A stretch of DNA of 64,000 bases from SZUA-430 sp965227535 (GCA_965227535.1 OZ245761.1:4836001-4900000); one strand, 5' to 3'. Shown: positions 1 through 8,895, counted from the stretch's first letter. Numbers and translations are program-made. The notes: generated by a model not told the origin, from the sequence alone.

Positions 1-394
1 TCACCTTCACCGCGCCGATCAAATGCACGTCGAGCACGAAGGTGAAGTCCTTCACCTCCATCTTCGCAAAACTCTTGTCGCGAAGAACGCCCGCATTGTT
101 GATCAAGATATCGACGCGCCCGAACGCATCGATCGTTTGCTTCACCAACCCCGCAACGCCCGCATCATCGGTCACCGAAGCGCCGTTCGATATCGCTTCG
201 CCGCCGGCCGCCTTGATCTCTTCGACGACCTTTTTCGCCGCCTCCGAAGACCCGCCCGACCCATCGACCGAACCGCCCAGGTCGTTGACCACAACCTTCG
301 CCCCGCGCTTGGCGAGATCCAGCGCATGCGCGCGACCCAACCCACCGCCGGCGCCGGTGACAATGGCGACTTTTCCGTCGAAGCGAATGCTCAT
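1..394 (-). CDS. SDR family oxidoreductase, N-terminal part (runs off window)
   Basis: The reverse strand from the ATG at 394 encodes about 131 residues of a short-chain dehydrogenase/reductase before the window edge cuts it. The start MSIRFDGKVAIVTGAGGGLG holds the TGxxxGxG dinucleotide-binding motif, and NNAG (about residues 109-112, in ILINNAGV) is the second conserved SDR motif. The NDLGGS segment after beta-2 with the VVEEIKAAGGEA stretch is typical of the hydroxyacyl-CoA dehydrogenase-like SDR branch (MFE-2 type). The catalytic Ser-Tyr-Lys lies outside the window. Substrate is inferred only to be an acyl-CoA or similar carbonyl/alcohol pair. Confidence 0.9.
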   Translation of the reverse strand, partial: MSIRFDGKVAIVTGAGGGLGRAHALDLAKRGAKVVVNDLGGSVDGSGGSSEAAKKVVEEIKAAGGEAISNGASVTDDAGVAGLVKQTIDAFGRVDILINNAGVLRDKSFAKMEVKDFTFVLDVHLIGAVKV

Positions 395-554
395 GAAGTT
401 CCTCGTGTCCGTTTGCTGCAATGGCGAAATTCGGCCCGTTTCTGCCCTGGGAACGCCTGGAAATCAACCCGCCGCACCGCCGCAATCCGCAAGGCGGAAC
501 TGAGCCGCAGGGTGTTTGGCGCGTTTACGCTCGAGCACCCCCGAAAAGGACGCC

Positions 555-743
555 ATGACCGCCAACCTCGATCTCCAGCTCGCCATCGACGCGCCGCCCG
601 ACAAAGTCTTCGCGGCGATCACCGATCTGCACGCGGGCGGCCGTTGGCTCCCCGGCCGCACGAAGCTCGAAGTGTTGACGCCTGGTCCTCATCCGCAGGC
701 GCAGAACGGCGGCGAGCCGATGCCCAATCGTCAGGCATCATGA
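555..743 (+). pseudogene. SRPBCC-domain fragment
   Basis: The ATG at 555 opens MTANLDLQLAIDAPPDKVF, the usual beginning of an SRPBCC (START/Bet v1-like) protein: first beta strand, then 'APPDKVFAAITD' into the first helices. Homology-like sequence stops after about 40 residues (LEVLTPGP) and the frame ends at 62 residues, whereas the family needs about 140. No continuation is visible in other frames before the nupC-like gene. It is best read as a remnant left by a deletion between the divergent SDR gene and the transporter; a short real peptide is less likely. Confidence 0.55.
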
Positions 744-827
744 TGCCACCGCGCCGCTGCGCAGAAGCGCCCGTTAGCGGCTAGAGTACCCCGGGGCCGG
801 ACGGCGACTCGGGGGGACAGACGACGC

Positions 828-2078
828 ATGGAATTCTTGCCGCAAGTGCAGAGCGCGCTGGGCATTGTCGCCTTCATTGCGTTCGCGTGGATGCTATCCG
901 AAAGACCAAGCGCGTTCCCGTGGATGACGGTCATCGTCGGCGTCGCCGTCCAAATCGTCCTCGCGATGGCCTTCCTCGGCATACCGCTGATGCGCGACGC
1001 GCTGCTCGACCTCAATGTCGTCGTCGACGTGATCTCGAAAGCGTCGAACAAGGCATCGACCTTCGTCTTCGGCTACATCTCCGGCGGCCCCCCGCCGTTC
1101 GAAGTGAAGAACCCGAACGCGATGATCTCACTCGCCTTCGGCATCCTGCCCATCGTGCTGGTGATGTCGGCGCTCTCGGCGTTGCTGTGGCACTGGAAGA
1201 TCTTGCAGTGGATCGTGCAGGGCTTCGCCTTCGCGCTCGAAAAGACGATGCGCATCGGCGGCGCGCTCGGAGTCGGCGTTGCGTCCAACATCTTCTTAGG
1301 CACAATCGAAGCGCCGCTGCTCATCCGCCCCTATCTCGAAAAACTCACGCGCAGCGAACTCTTCACGTTGTTCACCTGCGGTTTGGCGAACGTCGCAGGC
1401 ACCGTGCTCGTTCTTTTCGCGACAATCCTAAATCCGGTCATCCCCGGCGCGCTCGGCCATATCATCGTGGCCTCGATCCTCTCGCTGCCCGCGTCGATCG
1501 TTCTCTCGAAAGTGATGATTCCCGGCGACGAAACGACGCCGGCCAGCGTCGGCATCGGCCGCCTTTACCGCTCCAGCATGGACGCGGTCGCCACCGGCGC
1601 CGAAGACGGCATGAAGATCTACCTCAACATCATCGCCATGCTGATCGTGATGGTGGCGCTCGTCGCGCTCGCGGATGCGATCATGGCCAACTTCATTCTC
1701 AACGGCGAACCCCTAACCTTCGCGCGCATCGCCGGCTGGGTCTTCGCGCCTCTGGCATGGCTCATCGGCATTCCGATGGGTGAGGCCGACACCGCCGGCG
1801 GCCTGATGGGCACGAAGGTCGTGCTCAACGAGTTCATCGCCTACCTCAATCTCGCCGCATTGCCGCCCGACACTCTAAGCCCCCGCTCGGAGTTGCTGAT
1901 GCTCTACGCGCTGTGCGGTTTCGCGAACTTGAGCTCCGTCGGCATGGTCATCGCCGGCGTCAGCGCACTCGCGCCCGCCCGCCGCGACGAAATCGTGGAA
2001 CTCTCCGTTTGGTCCCTCATCCCCGGCACCCTATCGACGTGCATGACGGCAGCGGTGGTGGGATTGTTGCCGGGATGA
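828..2078 (+). CDS. NupC-type concentrative nucleoside transporter
   Basis: This 416-residue polytopic inner-membrane protein belongs to the concentrative nucleoside transporter (CNT/NupC) family, which imports nucleosides with H+ or Na+. The family order is visible: N-terminal helices, the gate/nucleoside-recognition segment around GGALGVGVASNIFLGTIEAP with the conserved (Q/T)xEAPLLIRPYL motif near residues 164-172, and a C-terminal domain with IPMGEADTAGGLMGTKVVLNEF followed by LCGFANLSSVGM. A purine-rich stretch (ggggggacag) precedes the ATG. A small membrane protein and a GST follow closely on the same strand. Which nucleoside it carries cannot be read from the sequence. Confidence 0.92.
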   Translation: MEFLPQVQSALGIVAFIAFAWMLSERPSAFPWMTVIVGVAVQIVLAMAFLGIPLMRDALLDLNVVVDVISKASNKASTFVFGYISGGPPPFEVKNPNAMISLAFGILPIVLVMSALSALLWHWKILQWIVQGFAFALEKTMRIGGALGVGVASNIFLGTIEAPLLIRPYLEKLTRSELFTLFTCGLANVAGTVLVLFATILNPVIPGALGHIIVASILSLPASIVLSKVMIPGDETTPASVGIGRLYRSSMDAVATGAEDGMKIYLNIIAMLIVMVALVALADAIMANFILNGEPLTFARIAGWVFAPLAWLIGIPMGEADTAGGLMGTKVVLNEFIAYLNLAALPPDTLSPRSELLMLYALCGFANLSSVGMVIAGVSALAPARRDEIVELSVWSLIPGTLSTCMTAAVVGLLPG

Positions 2079-2082
2079 GCTC

Positions 2083-2481
2083 TTGAACCAGGTCGCGCCC
2101 ATGACCAAATCCATCGCCAAGCTTCAGTCCTGGATGCTGTGGGTCGCGGGGATTCTCGCGATCCTGGGCTCCATCAACATCGCCTCCCTGCCGCTCAAAG
2201 TCCTGTTCGTGCAGGTGAATATTCTCATGCCGATCGTGGGCCTGTTGGCGCTCGCGTCGGCCTACGCCTCGAACGAGCGCGCGGTTATCGACGCTGCGTC
2301 GCCCTCGAATGCGCGCCGCATCCGCATTTACGCGCTGATTGCCGTGGCCATCGCCAGCTTTGCGACCATCATTCCCTTCGTGTCCCTGCCGGTTGTCTTG
2401 CCATTCGTACAGCTGGATATGCTAATGCTCCTCATCGGCTTTTCCTGCCTGTTCTTCGCCTACATCGGCACCCGCGCCTAA
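2083..2481 (+). CDS. Small four-helix membrane protein of unknown function
   Basis: This is a 132-residue hydrophobic protein with about four predicted membrane spans: residues about 16-35, 42-60, 84-104 and 108-128. I do not recognise the family. It starts at a TTG four bases after the nupC-like stop, with 'gggatgag' upstream; ATG 2101 (MTKSIAKLQ) is an equally possible start. Ten bases separate it from the downstream GST gene, so the three genes probably form one transcript. No catalytic motif is visible. Confidence 0.7.
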   Translation: MNQVAPMTKSIAKLQSWMLWVAGILAILGSINIASLPLKVLFVQVNILMPIVGLLALASAYASNERAVIDAASPSNARRIRIYALIAVAIASFATIIPFVSLPVVLPFVQLDMLMLLIGFSCLFFAYIGTRA

Positions 2482-2490
2482 GGGGATTAG

Positions 2491-3099
2491 ATGAAGCTCT
2501 ACAACGACAAGCTCGCGCCCAATCCGCGCCGCGTGCGCATCTTCCTGGCCGAGAAGGGCATCGACGTCCCGACCGAAGACATCGCCATCATGAAGGGCGA
2601 ACACAAGTCGGCTGAGCACCGCGCACGCAACGCCTTCGGTCAGTTGCCGGTACTCGAGCTCGACGACGGCACGCACATCTCGGAATCGGTCGCCATCTGC
2701 CGCTATTTCGAAGAACTGAACCCGGACCCGCCGCTGATGGGCGCAAGCCCGAAGGAAAAAGCGATCGTCGAAATGTGGCAGCGCCAAATCGAGTTCAATC
2801 TCTTCATGCCCGTCGCTATGACCTTCCGCCACACCCATCCCGCGATGGGCGCGCTCGAAACGCAAATCCAGCCCTGGGGCGAACTTAACAAAGACCGCGC
2901 GCAGAAATCCTTGAAGTGGCTCGACGAAAGCCTCGCCGGTAAACAATTCATCACCGGCCGCAACTTCACGATCGCCGACATCACCGCCATGTGCGCCATC
3001 GATTTCGGCCGCATCTGGCGCTTCGCGATTCCCGCCGAGCTGGAAAACGCCAAGCGGTGGCACGAAGCCGTCGCCGCCCGCCCCAGCGCCAAAGCTTAA
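2491..3099 (+). CDS. Glutathione S-transferase family protein
   Basis: This 202-residue cytosolic protein has GST architecture. An N-terminal thioredoxin-like domain begins MKLYNDKLAPNPRRVRIFLAEKGI, with the cis-Pro/'GQLPVLELDDG..ISESVAICRY' glutathione-binding segment near residues 49-71. An all-alpha C-terminal domain ends with GRNFTIADITAM, the conserved N-capping box of helix 6. It would conjugate or reduce electrophiles using glutathione; the substrate is unknown. The ATG follows 'aagggga', a good ribosome-binding site, ten bases after the membrane-protein gene. Confidence 0.93.
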   Translation: MKLYNDKLAPNPRRVRIFLAEKGIDVPTEDIAIMKGEHKSAEHRARNAFGQLPVLELDDGTHISESVAICRYFEELNPDPPLMGASPKEKAIVEMWQRQIEFNLFMPVAMTFRHTHPAMGALETQIQPWGELNKDRAQKSLKWLDESLAGKQFITGRNFTIADITAMCAIDFGRIWRFAIPAELENAKRWHEAVAARPSAKA

Positions 3100-3170
3100 A
3101 TCAGCATTAGCAGCCGCCGTAGTATTCTCTCCAAGTCCCGCGCCAACGCCTCGCGCCCGGAGTACCTACC

Positions 3171-4622
3171 TTGCAGCCAGCAGCCGACAAAGCCCCAGCC
3201 GCGCGCGTCTCGTGGCCCGTCCTTCTCGGCTTCGGCCAGCTCGCCATTCCGCTCGCCTTCGCAAGTTTGCCGATCGCGATTTTCGTCACGCGCTTCTACG
3301 CGCAGGACCTGCAGATCGGCATCGCCGACGTCGGCTTCATCCTGCTGGTCGCGCGCCTCGCCGACATCATCGTCGACCCCATCATCGGCTTCGTCAGCGA
3401 CCGCCTGAAGCTTCCCTTCGGACGCAGACGCTCATGGGTGCTGCTCGGCGCGCCGGTCTTCGCGCTCGGCGTCTACATGCTCTTCCTGCCGCCGGAAAGC
3501 CTCGCCTCGGCCAGCGAAGACGCGCGACGCATGTACCTGCTGACGTGGATCGCCGTCTTCTACCTCGGCTGGACGATGATCACGATCGCCTACGGCGCCT
3601 GGGGCGCTGAGCTGTCGGAGGATTACAACGAACGCTCGCGCATCACCGGCGTGCGCGAAGTGTTCACGCTGCTGGGCCTCGGCATCGCCGGCGCCATCCC
3701 CGTCATCGTCGGCGTACCGAAAGAAGTCTGCGTCGACGGCGCGGTCACCATCGCGACGGCGGGAACGGGCGGCTACTGGAACATCATGCAGGTGATGGGC
3801 ATCACCATCATCGCGCTCGTCCCCATTGCACTCGGCTTGCTCTACCTGACGACGCCGGAACCGCCCGTGCGCGAGATGAAGCACCTCTCGTTCTGGAAGG
3901 GTGCCAAGATCGCCGCCACGAACATGCCCTTCGTGCGCCTCTTCTTCATCACGGCCGGCGTCCGCATGGGCTCACGCGCCGTCGAAGGTCTGCTGACGTT
4001 CTATCTGGTCAGCGTCGTGATGTTCACCGAACAACAGGCAAGCACGGCAGTCCTGGCGCTTCTCGTCCCCGCCGTCATCTTCGCGCCGTTCTGGATCTGG
4101 GCGGGCAAGGCGTGGACCAAGCACCGCGCCCTCGCTATCGCTCTCATGATCGGCACGCTGACCTTCTGCGTCCTGCTGCTGTTGCGCGACGCCGGCTACC
4201 TCGTGAACCTCGGCGCGTTTGTCGTGCTGGGTTCGGTCTTCTCCGCGCCCTTCACGCTAGGCCAATCGATGGCAGCCGACGTCATCGACCTCGACAGCCT
4301 GAAGAGCCGCCAACCACGCGCGGGTCTCTTGATCTCGTTCTTCCAGCTCGCCGTCAAAGGCGGCGACGCGGTCGGCGTCGGCGTCTCGCTGATGTTCGTC
4401 GGCTGGCTAGGCTTCGTCGCCCAAAAATGCGCGATCAACACGCCCGAGGCAATCGACGCGCTGGCGTACGTCTACGTCCTGTTCCCGATCCTGCTGTGGC
4501 TGCCGGCGATCGCACTGCTCTGGAACTTCCCGATCACGCCCGCCGTGCAAAAGCGCATCCGCGACCTCATCGACCGCCGCATCCGCATCGAACAGAAAGT
4601 CCGCGCACGCCGCCAAGCTTAG
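3171..4622 (+). CDS. MFS transporter of the GPH (glycoside-pentoside-hexuronide) type
   Basis: This 483-residue protein has about twelve hydrophobic segments. The loop between helices 2 and 3 (DIIVDPIIGFVSDRLKLPFGRRRSW) is the hallmark of the GPH:cation symporter branch (MelB-like, MFS_2), in which the D..D...G..SD segment binds the coupling ion. The family imports sugars or related small solutes with Na+ or H+. The start is TTG 3171 with 'cggag' upstream, giving a long cytosolic N-terminus before helix 1. It ends a same-strand series beginning with the nucleoside transporter and converges on the LLM oxidoreductase gene six bases away. Confidence 0.88.
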   Translation: MQPAADKAPAARVSWPVLLGFGQLAIPLAFASLPIAIFVTRFYAQDLQIGIADVGFILLVARLADIIVDPIIGFVSDRLKLPFGRRRSWVLLGAPVFALGVYMLFLPPESLASASEDARRMYLLTWIAVFYLGWTMITIAYGAWGAELSEDYNERSRITGVREVFTLLGLGIAGAIPVIVGVPKEVCVDGAVTIATAGTGGYWNIMQVMGITIIALVPIALGLLYLTTPEPPVREMKHLSFWKGAKIAATNMPFVRLFFITAGVRMGSRAVEGLLTFYLVSVVMFTEQQASTAVLALLVPAVIFAPFWIWAGKAWTKHRALAIALMIGTLTFCVLLLLRDAGYLVNLGAFVVLGSVFSAPFTLGQSMAADVIDLDSLKSRQPRAGLLISFFQLAVKGGDAVGVGVSLMFVGWLGFVAQKCAINTPEAIDALAYVYVLFPILLWLPAIALLWNFPITPAVQKRIRDLIDRRIRIEQKVRARRQA

Positions 4623-4628
4623 TCGTTC

Positions 4629-5651
4629 TTACGCGCGAAGTCCGAACGCCTCAGCGATCAACTCATACGACCGCACGCGCGCCTCGAACTCGTAGGTGAT
4701 CGAGAGAACCGTCAACTCATCCGCCCCATACGCGGCGACAAGCTTCTCAAGCCCCGCCTTCACCTTATCCGGTGTGCCGGTCACACCGCGCGAAGAAATC
4801 GCACGGATCTGTACACGGTCGGATTCCGTGAACGGATAGGCCGCCGCTTCCTCCGGCGACGGAAACGGTCCCGCCTGATTGCGCAGCAACTGCATCACCC
4901 AAAGATTGCGCGTCAGCGCCAATCGCTCCGTCTCTTCGTCCGTGTCCGCCGCAATGGCAAACACAGCGACGCCGACATGCGGCTTGTCGCCGTCACGGTG
5001 CGGCTTAAACCGCTGACGATAAACCTCCGCCGCGTCGGGCCCGCCGCCGTCGGGCGAGATGAAATGCGCGAACGACAACGGCAGCCCAAGCTCCGCCGCA
5101 TAGACCGCCCCGTTCACGCTCGACGCCAGCATCCACATCTCGGGCATCCCCGGCCCGCGCGGCGAGGCATGAATCTGCCGATACGCATGCCCCTCCGGCC
5201 AAGCCGCAAGCCCCGCGGACTCCTCAAGATAATGCCGCAACAACTCCGCCTGCTGCGGAAACACACCGACATCCCAAGCCTGCGGCCCCGCCTGCAACGC
5301 AATAGCCGTCCGTCCATCAGACCCTGGCGCCCGCCCGATCCCCAGATCAACGCGCCCCGGATACATCGTCTCGAGCATGCGGAAATTCTCCGCCACCTTC
5401 AGCGGCGAATAATGCGGCAACATAATCCCGCCCGACCCAACGCGAATCCGCGACGTCTCGGCAGCTACGCGAGCAATCAAAACCTCCGGCGTGGATCCGG
5501 CGAACGAAGTCGTATTGTGATGCTCCGCCAACCAATACCGCGAATACCCAAGCCGCTCGGTAATCTTGGCCAGCTCAATCGTCTCGCGCACAGCATCCGC
5601 CGCCGTCCCGCCCTTACGTATAGGCGACTGATCAAGCACACTGATTTTCAT
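4629..5651 (-). CDS. LLM class flavin-dependent oxidoreductase
   Basis: This 340-residue luciferase-like monooxygenase-family protein uses reduced flavin (FMN or F420-like) in a TIM barrel. Recognisable segments are MKISVLDQSPIRKG at the start, GYSRYWLAEHHN near residues 35-46 (the LAEHH signature of the bacterial luciferase-like alkanal subgroup), the 'RIRVGSGGIMLPHYSPLKVAENFRMLE' strand-helix, and PGRVDLGIGRAPGSD. The C-terminal GTPDKVKAGLEKL is also typical. The substrate is not deducible. Its promoter region contains the large palindromic repeat at 5676-5830. Confidence 0.93.
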   Translation of the reverse strand: MKISVLDQSPIRKGGTAADAVRETIELAKITERLGYSRYWLAEHHNTTSFAGSTPEVLIARVAAETSRIRVGSGGIMLPHYSPLKVAENFRMLETMYPGRVDLGIGRAPGSDGRTAIALQAGPQAWDVGVFPQQAELLRHYLEESAGLAAWPEGHAYRQIHASPRGPGMPEMWMLASSVNGAVYAAELGLPLSFAHFISPDGGGPDAAEVYRQRFKPHRDGDKPHVGVAVFAIAADTDEETERLALTRNLWVMQLLRNQAGPFPSPEEAAAYPFTESDRVQIRAISSRGVTGTPDKVKAGLEKLVAAYGADELTVLSITYEFEARVRSYELIAEAFGLRA

Positions 5652-5675
5652 CTGATATCCATATGCAGCGCCGCC

Positions 5676-5830
5676 GCCGCTTCACCACGAAGCCGCGAAG
5701 CACACGAAGTTACACGAAGAAGGAAGAATGGGCGCGCAGCGCCCAAAGGCAAGGAGCCCACGCACCGGCGCAAGCCGTAAGGGCCACTTCGTGAACCTTC
5801 GTGTGCTTCGCGGCTTCGTGGTGAAGCGGC
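5676..5830. repeat. 155-bp intergenic palindromic element
   Basis: Two 34-bp arms (5676-5709 and 5797-5830) are perfect reverse complements; each contains cgaagccgcgaagcacacga or its complement. Pairing continues inward for about 19 more bases with two or three mismatches (ttacacgaag / cttcgtgaac), leaving a loop of about 50 bases. It sits between two leftward genes. Its 'cacgaag..cacacgaag' core resembles the inner arm of the element at 45947-46143. It could be a non-autonomous mobile repeat or act as a strong transcript hairpin. Confidence 0.85.
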
Positions 5831-5841
5831 GTCTCAACCGC

Positions 5842-6249
5842 TCAGGCGGCAGAAGGCTTGCGTAACTCGGCCAGCAAACTCGTCACAAGCCCAAGCACGG
5901 TGATTCCGAACAACACGCCGATAATGATCGTCAGCACCGGCTCATCCACCGCCGACTGCGCGTTCGTCATGTCGACGGCAACGCCGCTCGACATCACCTC
6001 ATCGACATGCCCGAAGAACGACATCCAGAACATCGCGCAAGCAAAGCCCCAGCCCGCCGTCAAAATGGGCAACCCGCGCTCACTCGGCCGCCATAACACC
6101 GCGGCCGCGCCCCACAGCAATAGCCCGACGGCGAGGTAGTCGACGACCCAGAACGGCCACCACTGCACGACGCCCGAATTGCGCACCGCCTCGGCAATCG
6201 CGAGGAACGTCGCGAACCCGACCGCCAACCACGCCGCAAACACCTTCAT
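5842..6249 (-). CDS. Small membrane protein of unknown function
   Basis: This 135-residue protein has four hydrophobic segments: about 3-22, 32-55, 66-84 and 103-128. A periplasmic or loop stretch containing GHVDEVMSSGVAVDMTNAQ lies between the last two. I do not recognise a characterised family. It lies four bases downstream of the CaiB/BaiF CoA-transferase stop on the same strand, so the two are probably cotranscribed. A hairpin-forming repeat follows its end. Confidence 0.7.
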   Translation of the reverse strand: MKVFAAWLAVGFATFLAIAEAVRNSGVVQWWPFWVVDYLAVGLLLWGAAAVLWRPSERGLPILTAGWGFACAMFWMSFFGHVDEVMSSGVAVDMTNAQSAVDEPVLTIIIGVLFGITVLGLVTSLLAELRKPSAA

Positions 6250-6252
6250 CGC

Positions 6253-7467
6253 TCACTGCGGTTTATTGAGAACCGCCCCCGCTTTGACGAGCCCATCGAT
6301 AGCGGCCTCATCGTAGCCTGCCTCGCGCAGCACCGCGCGATTATCGACGCCGAAATCCGGCGGCGTGTGACGCACGGATGGTTTACTGCGCGACATCTTC
6401 ACCGGCGAGGCGATCCCGCGATACCCGTTTCGCTCCACAAGCATCTCGCGCGCCTTCGTCTGCGGATCGTTGAGCGTCTCTTCAATGGTGTTCAACGTCC
6501 CCGCCGGCACGCCTGCCTTCAGCAGCTCCATCGCAATCGCGACGCCATCAACCTTCGCCAAAGCCTCGCGCAGAAGAGGGATCAACACCGCCCGGTTCGC
6601 ATTGCGATCCGCCATCGTCTTGAACCGCGGATCGTCGATCAACTCGGGCAGCCCAACGACGCGCAGCAATTTCTTAAACTGCGGATCATTCCCCACGCCC
6701 AAATGAATCGGCCGCGTCGCCGTCGGAAACAGCTCATACGGCGTCAAATTCGGATGCGCATTGCCCAGCAAACTCGGCAACCGCCCCGCCATCAACCAAT
6801 TCGCCGAATGCGGATGCAAAATCGAAATCCCCGCATCGTAAAGCGCCACCTCGACAAATTGCCCAAGGCCCGACCGATGCCGCTCATTCAACGCGAGCAA
6901 AATCCCAATCACGAGATTGAGCCCCGTCGTCATATCGACCATCGGCACGCCAAGCTTGATCGGCCCCGACTCCGGCGATCCGTTGGCCGACGAAAGCCCC
7001 GTCATCGCCTGCAGCACCGCGTCATACCCCGGCATCCCACCCAGCGGCCCTTCAGCGCCAAATCCCGACACACGCGCATGGATCAACCGCGGAAACCGCT
7101 TCGACAAAACGTCAAAGCCCATCCCCCACTTTTCCATCGTGCCGATCTTGAAATTCTCGACCAAAACGTCGGCATCTTCGAGTACCTTGAACACAACCTC
7201 GCGCGCCTCAGGCTTGGTCAGATCCAAAGCCATCCCACGCTTGTTGCGATTGATGTTGACGTAGTAAGCAGCCGGCCCGCTCGTGCGATCGCCGCCGCCG
7301 CGAAACGGAGGCCCCCACTCACGCGTCTCATCGCCCTGCGGCGGCTCGACCTTGATGACCTCCGCCCCATGATCGCCAAGGATCTGCGTCGCATAAGGCC
7401 CGGCCAAAACCCGCCCGAGATCGACAACCTTGATCCCGGCCAAAGCGCCCGTGTTGTTCGTCATCAT
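6253..7467 (-). CDS. CaiB/BaiF family (class III) CoA-transferase
   Basis: This 404-residue enzyme is a family III CoA-transferase, which moves CoA between carboxylic acids (family examples: formyl-CoA:oxalate, L-carnitine and alpha-methylacyl-CoA enzymes). Family landmarks are the start LAGIKVVDLGRVLAGPYATQILGDHGAEVIKVEPP, RNKRGMALDLTKPEAREV, and the segment with GMPGYDAVLQAMTGL near residues 143-157; the Asp in GYDAV is the expected catalytic residue. The donor and acceptor acids are unknown. The casposon lies just upstream of its start (left end at 7557), so its native promoter region may have been altered by the insertion. Confidence 0.94.
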   Translation of the reverse strand: MMTNNTGALAGIKVVDLGRVLAGPYATQILGDHGAEVIKVEPPQGDETREWGPPFRGGGDRTSGPAAYYVNINRNKRGMALDLTKPEAREVVFKVLEDADVLVENFKIGTMEKWGMGFDVLSKRFPRLIHARVSGFGAEGPLGGMPGYDAVLQAMTGLSSANGSPESGPIKLGVPMVDMTTGLNLVIGILLALNERHRSGLGQFVEVALYDAGISILHPHSANWLMAGRLPSLLGNAHPNLTPYELFPTATRPIHLGVGNDPQFKKLLRVVGLPELIDDPRFKTMADRNANRAVLIPLLREALAKVDGVAIAMELLKAGVPAGTLNTIEETLNDPQTKAREMLVERNGYRGIASPVKMSRSKPSVRHTPPDFGVDNRAVLREAGYDEAAIDGLVKAGAVLNKPQ

Positions 7468-7534
7468 CCGACTCCATTAGGCGCGAACGCATAGCATGAG
7501 AGGGCAGGGGAATGCGTAGCACGAGCGCTTCTAA

Positions 7535-7556
7535 TCCTCCCTCGCTTTAGCGGGGG
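7535..7556. repeat. Left half of the split dispersed repeat, including the left 18-bp target-site duplication
   Basis: The sequence tcctccctcgctttagcggg plus two G is the first arm of the dispersed two-hairpin repeat also found at 24285, 29297 and 40664. Bases 7539-7556 (CCCTCGCTTTAGCGGGGG) recur exactly at 24285-24302, flanking the casposon. The match ends sharply at both edges (t/c on the left, g/a on the right), so the duplication is 18 bp without ambiguity. Confidence 0.92.
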
Positions 7557-7599
7557 GGTAAAGATATAGGCCGTTTGCAGGTGCTGTTTTGACCACACT
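7557..7599. repeat. Casposon left terminal inverted repeat
   Basis: These 43 bp match the reverse complement of 24242-24284 without mismatch. The outer end is GGTAAAGATATAGGCC and the inner end is TTTTGACCACACT, after which the two sides diverge (CGGCACC against AGTGTGC). It abuts the 18-bp direct repeat directly. Confidence 0.95.
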
Positions 7600-7688
7600 C
7601 GGCACCCTCACCTCAATCGTCAACGAGTTCGCATTCGATCACGGTTGAATGGTCGTCGTAGATTTTCCCAAAATTGGGGAGACTGCCT

Positions 7689-8855
7689 ATGTCTGAAGAC
7701 GACAAAAAGAAGCCGGTCGAAGTCACACGCGAGGAGCTGTATCGACAGGTGTGGCAAACACCGATGACCCGGCTTGCGGCGGAATATGGGATCACAGGGA
7801 ACGGGCTCGCTAAAATCTGCGACCGATTGAATGTGCCCTATCCGCCTCGGGGCTATTGGGCGAAGCAGGCGGCCGGTAAGAAGGTCGTCAACTACCGTCT
7901 ACCTGAAGCAGACAACTCGGTGCCCGGAAGCGTAACGATTAACCCGACACCGCCACCGCCAAAGCCTCCAGAACTTCCGGCTGAAATTCAGAAAACGATC
8001 GATCAACTACAAAGTTCGTCAGCATCAATCGTCGTGCCCGAGCGCCTTTTGCGCCCACACAAGGTCGTCGCAAACTGGCTTGCAAAACATGAGCAAGAGC
8101 TAAGAGAGGCTCGCAGCGAGCGCGATCCATGGCGCAAGCGTCTGATGACTCCCAGCAAATTGGCGGACATGGATCGTCGGCGGCACCGGATTCTTGATGC
8201 CCTGTTCAAGGAGCTTGAGCGTCATAAGGGGACGATCAAGGAAGACGAGCGGCGAGACCTGTGGTTCGAATCCAGCGGTGAGCGCATCACGTTCCAGCTT
8301 CGAGAGAAACACAAGCAAACTCGCCGGCCTCCTCGCGAGGACGAACGCGAGTGGAGGACGGTAGTCCAAGAGCTGAACCCGACAGGGAAACTGATGTTCA
8401 GCATCAAAACGTATTTGCCGGAGGGATTCCGACGCGAGTGGCTTGAGACAGACACCAAATCTATGGAGGCGCTTCTACCCGAAATCGTCGCGGTGTTCAT
8501 TGCAGCCATCCCGGTCATGGCGAAGCACACAGTCGACCGCGAGGAGCGAGCCCAACAGGAGCGGATCGCCGAGCAGAAACGGCGCGAAGAGGAAGACCGC
8601 CGACAGCTAATGCGAAACCGGGTGCGAAAGTTCACGGAATTCGCACACGCGTGGAGAGATCGGCAAGTTGCTCGCGAGTTCTTGAACGCGCTGAAGGCCA
8701 CGATAGAACCCGACGTGAAACTCACTGGACACGGTATCGATGATTGGATCGGGTGGATCGAAGGCGCACTCGCGGAAACCGACCCGCTGACGCGTGGGGC
8801 GGAGTTTGTGTTAGGCAGCGTCGCGCAAGTGAACGCCTGGACCTATCGCGAGTAG
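7689..8855 (+). CDS. Casposon protein of unknown function with N-terminal HTH-like segment
   Basis: This is a 388-residue hydrophilic protein. The ATG at 7689 is chosen because 'ggggag' lies about nine bases upstream. Residues about 10-60 (VEVTREELYRQVWQTPMTRLAAEYGITGNGLAKICDRL then PYPPRGYWAKQAAGKK) look like a helix-turn-helix followed by a conserved PPRGYWAK motif, which I recognise from hypothetical proteins on bacterial islands. A proline-rich linker follows, then a long charged, probably coiled-coil region (RAQQERIAEQKRREEEDRRQ around residues 280-310). It is the leftmost gene of the element and converges on cas1. A role in DNA binding at the left end is only inference. Confidence 0.75.
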   Translation: MSEDDKKKPVEVTREELYRQVWQTPMTRLAAEYGITGNGLAKICDRLNVPYPPRGYWAKQAAGKKVVNYRLPEADNSVPGSVTINPTPPPPKPPELPAEIQKTIDQLQSSSASIVVPERLLRPHKVVANWLAKHEQELREARSERDPWRKRLMTPSKLADMDRRRHRILDALFKELERHKGTIKEDERRDLWFESSGERITFQLREKHKQTRRPPREDEREWRTVVQELNPTGKLMFSIKTYLPEGFRREWLETDTKSMEALLPEIVAVFIAAIPVMAKHTVDREERAQQERIAEQKRREEEDRRQLMRNRVRKFTEFAHAWRDRQVAREFLNALKATIEPDVKLTGHGIDDWIGWIEGALAETDPLTRGAEFVLGSVAQVNAWTYRE

Positions 8856-8895
8856 AATCGCGCCGACCGCGATTCGCAGCGGTCTGCCCAAATCG

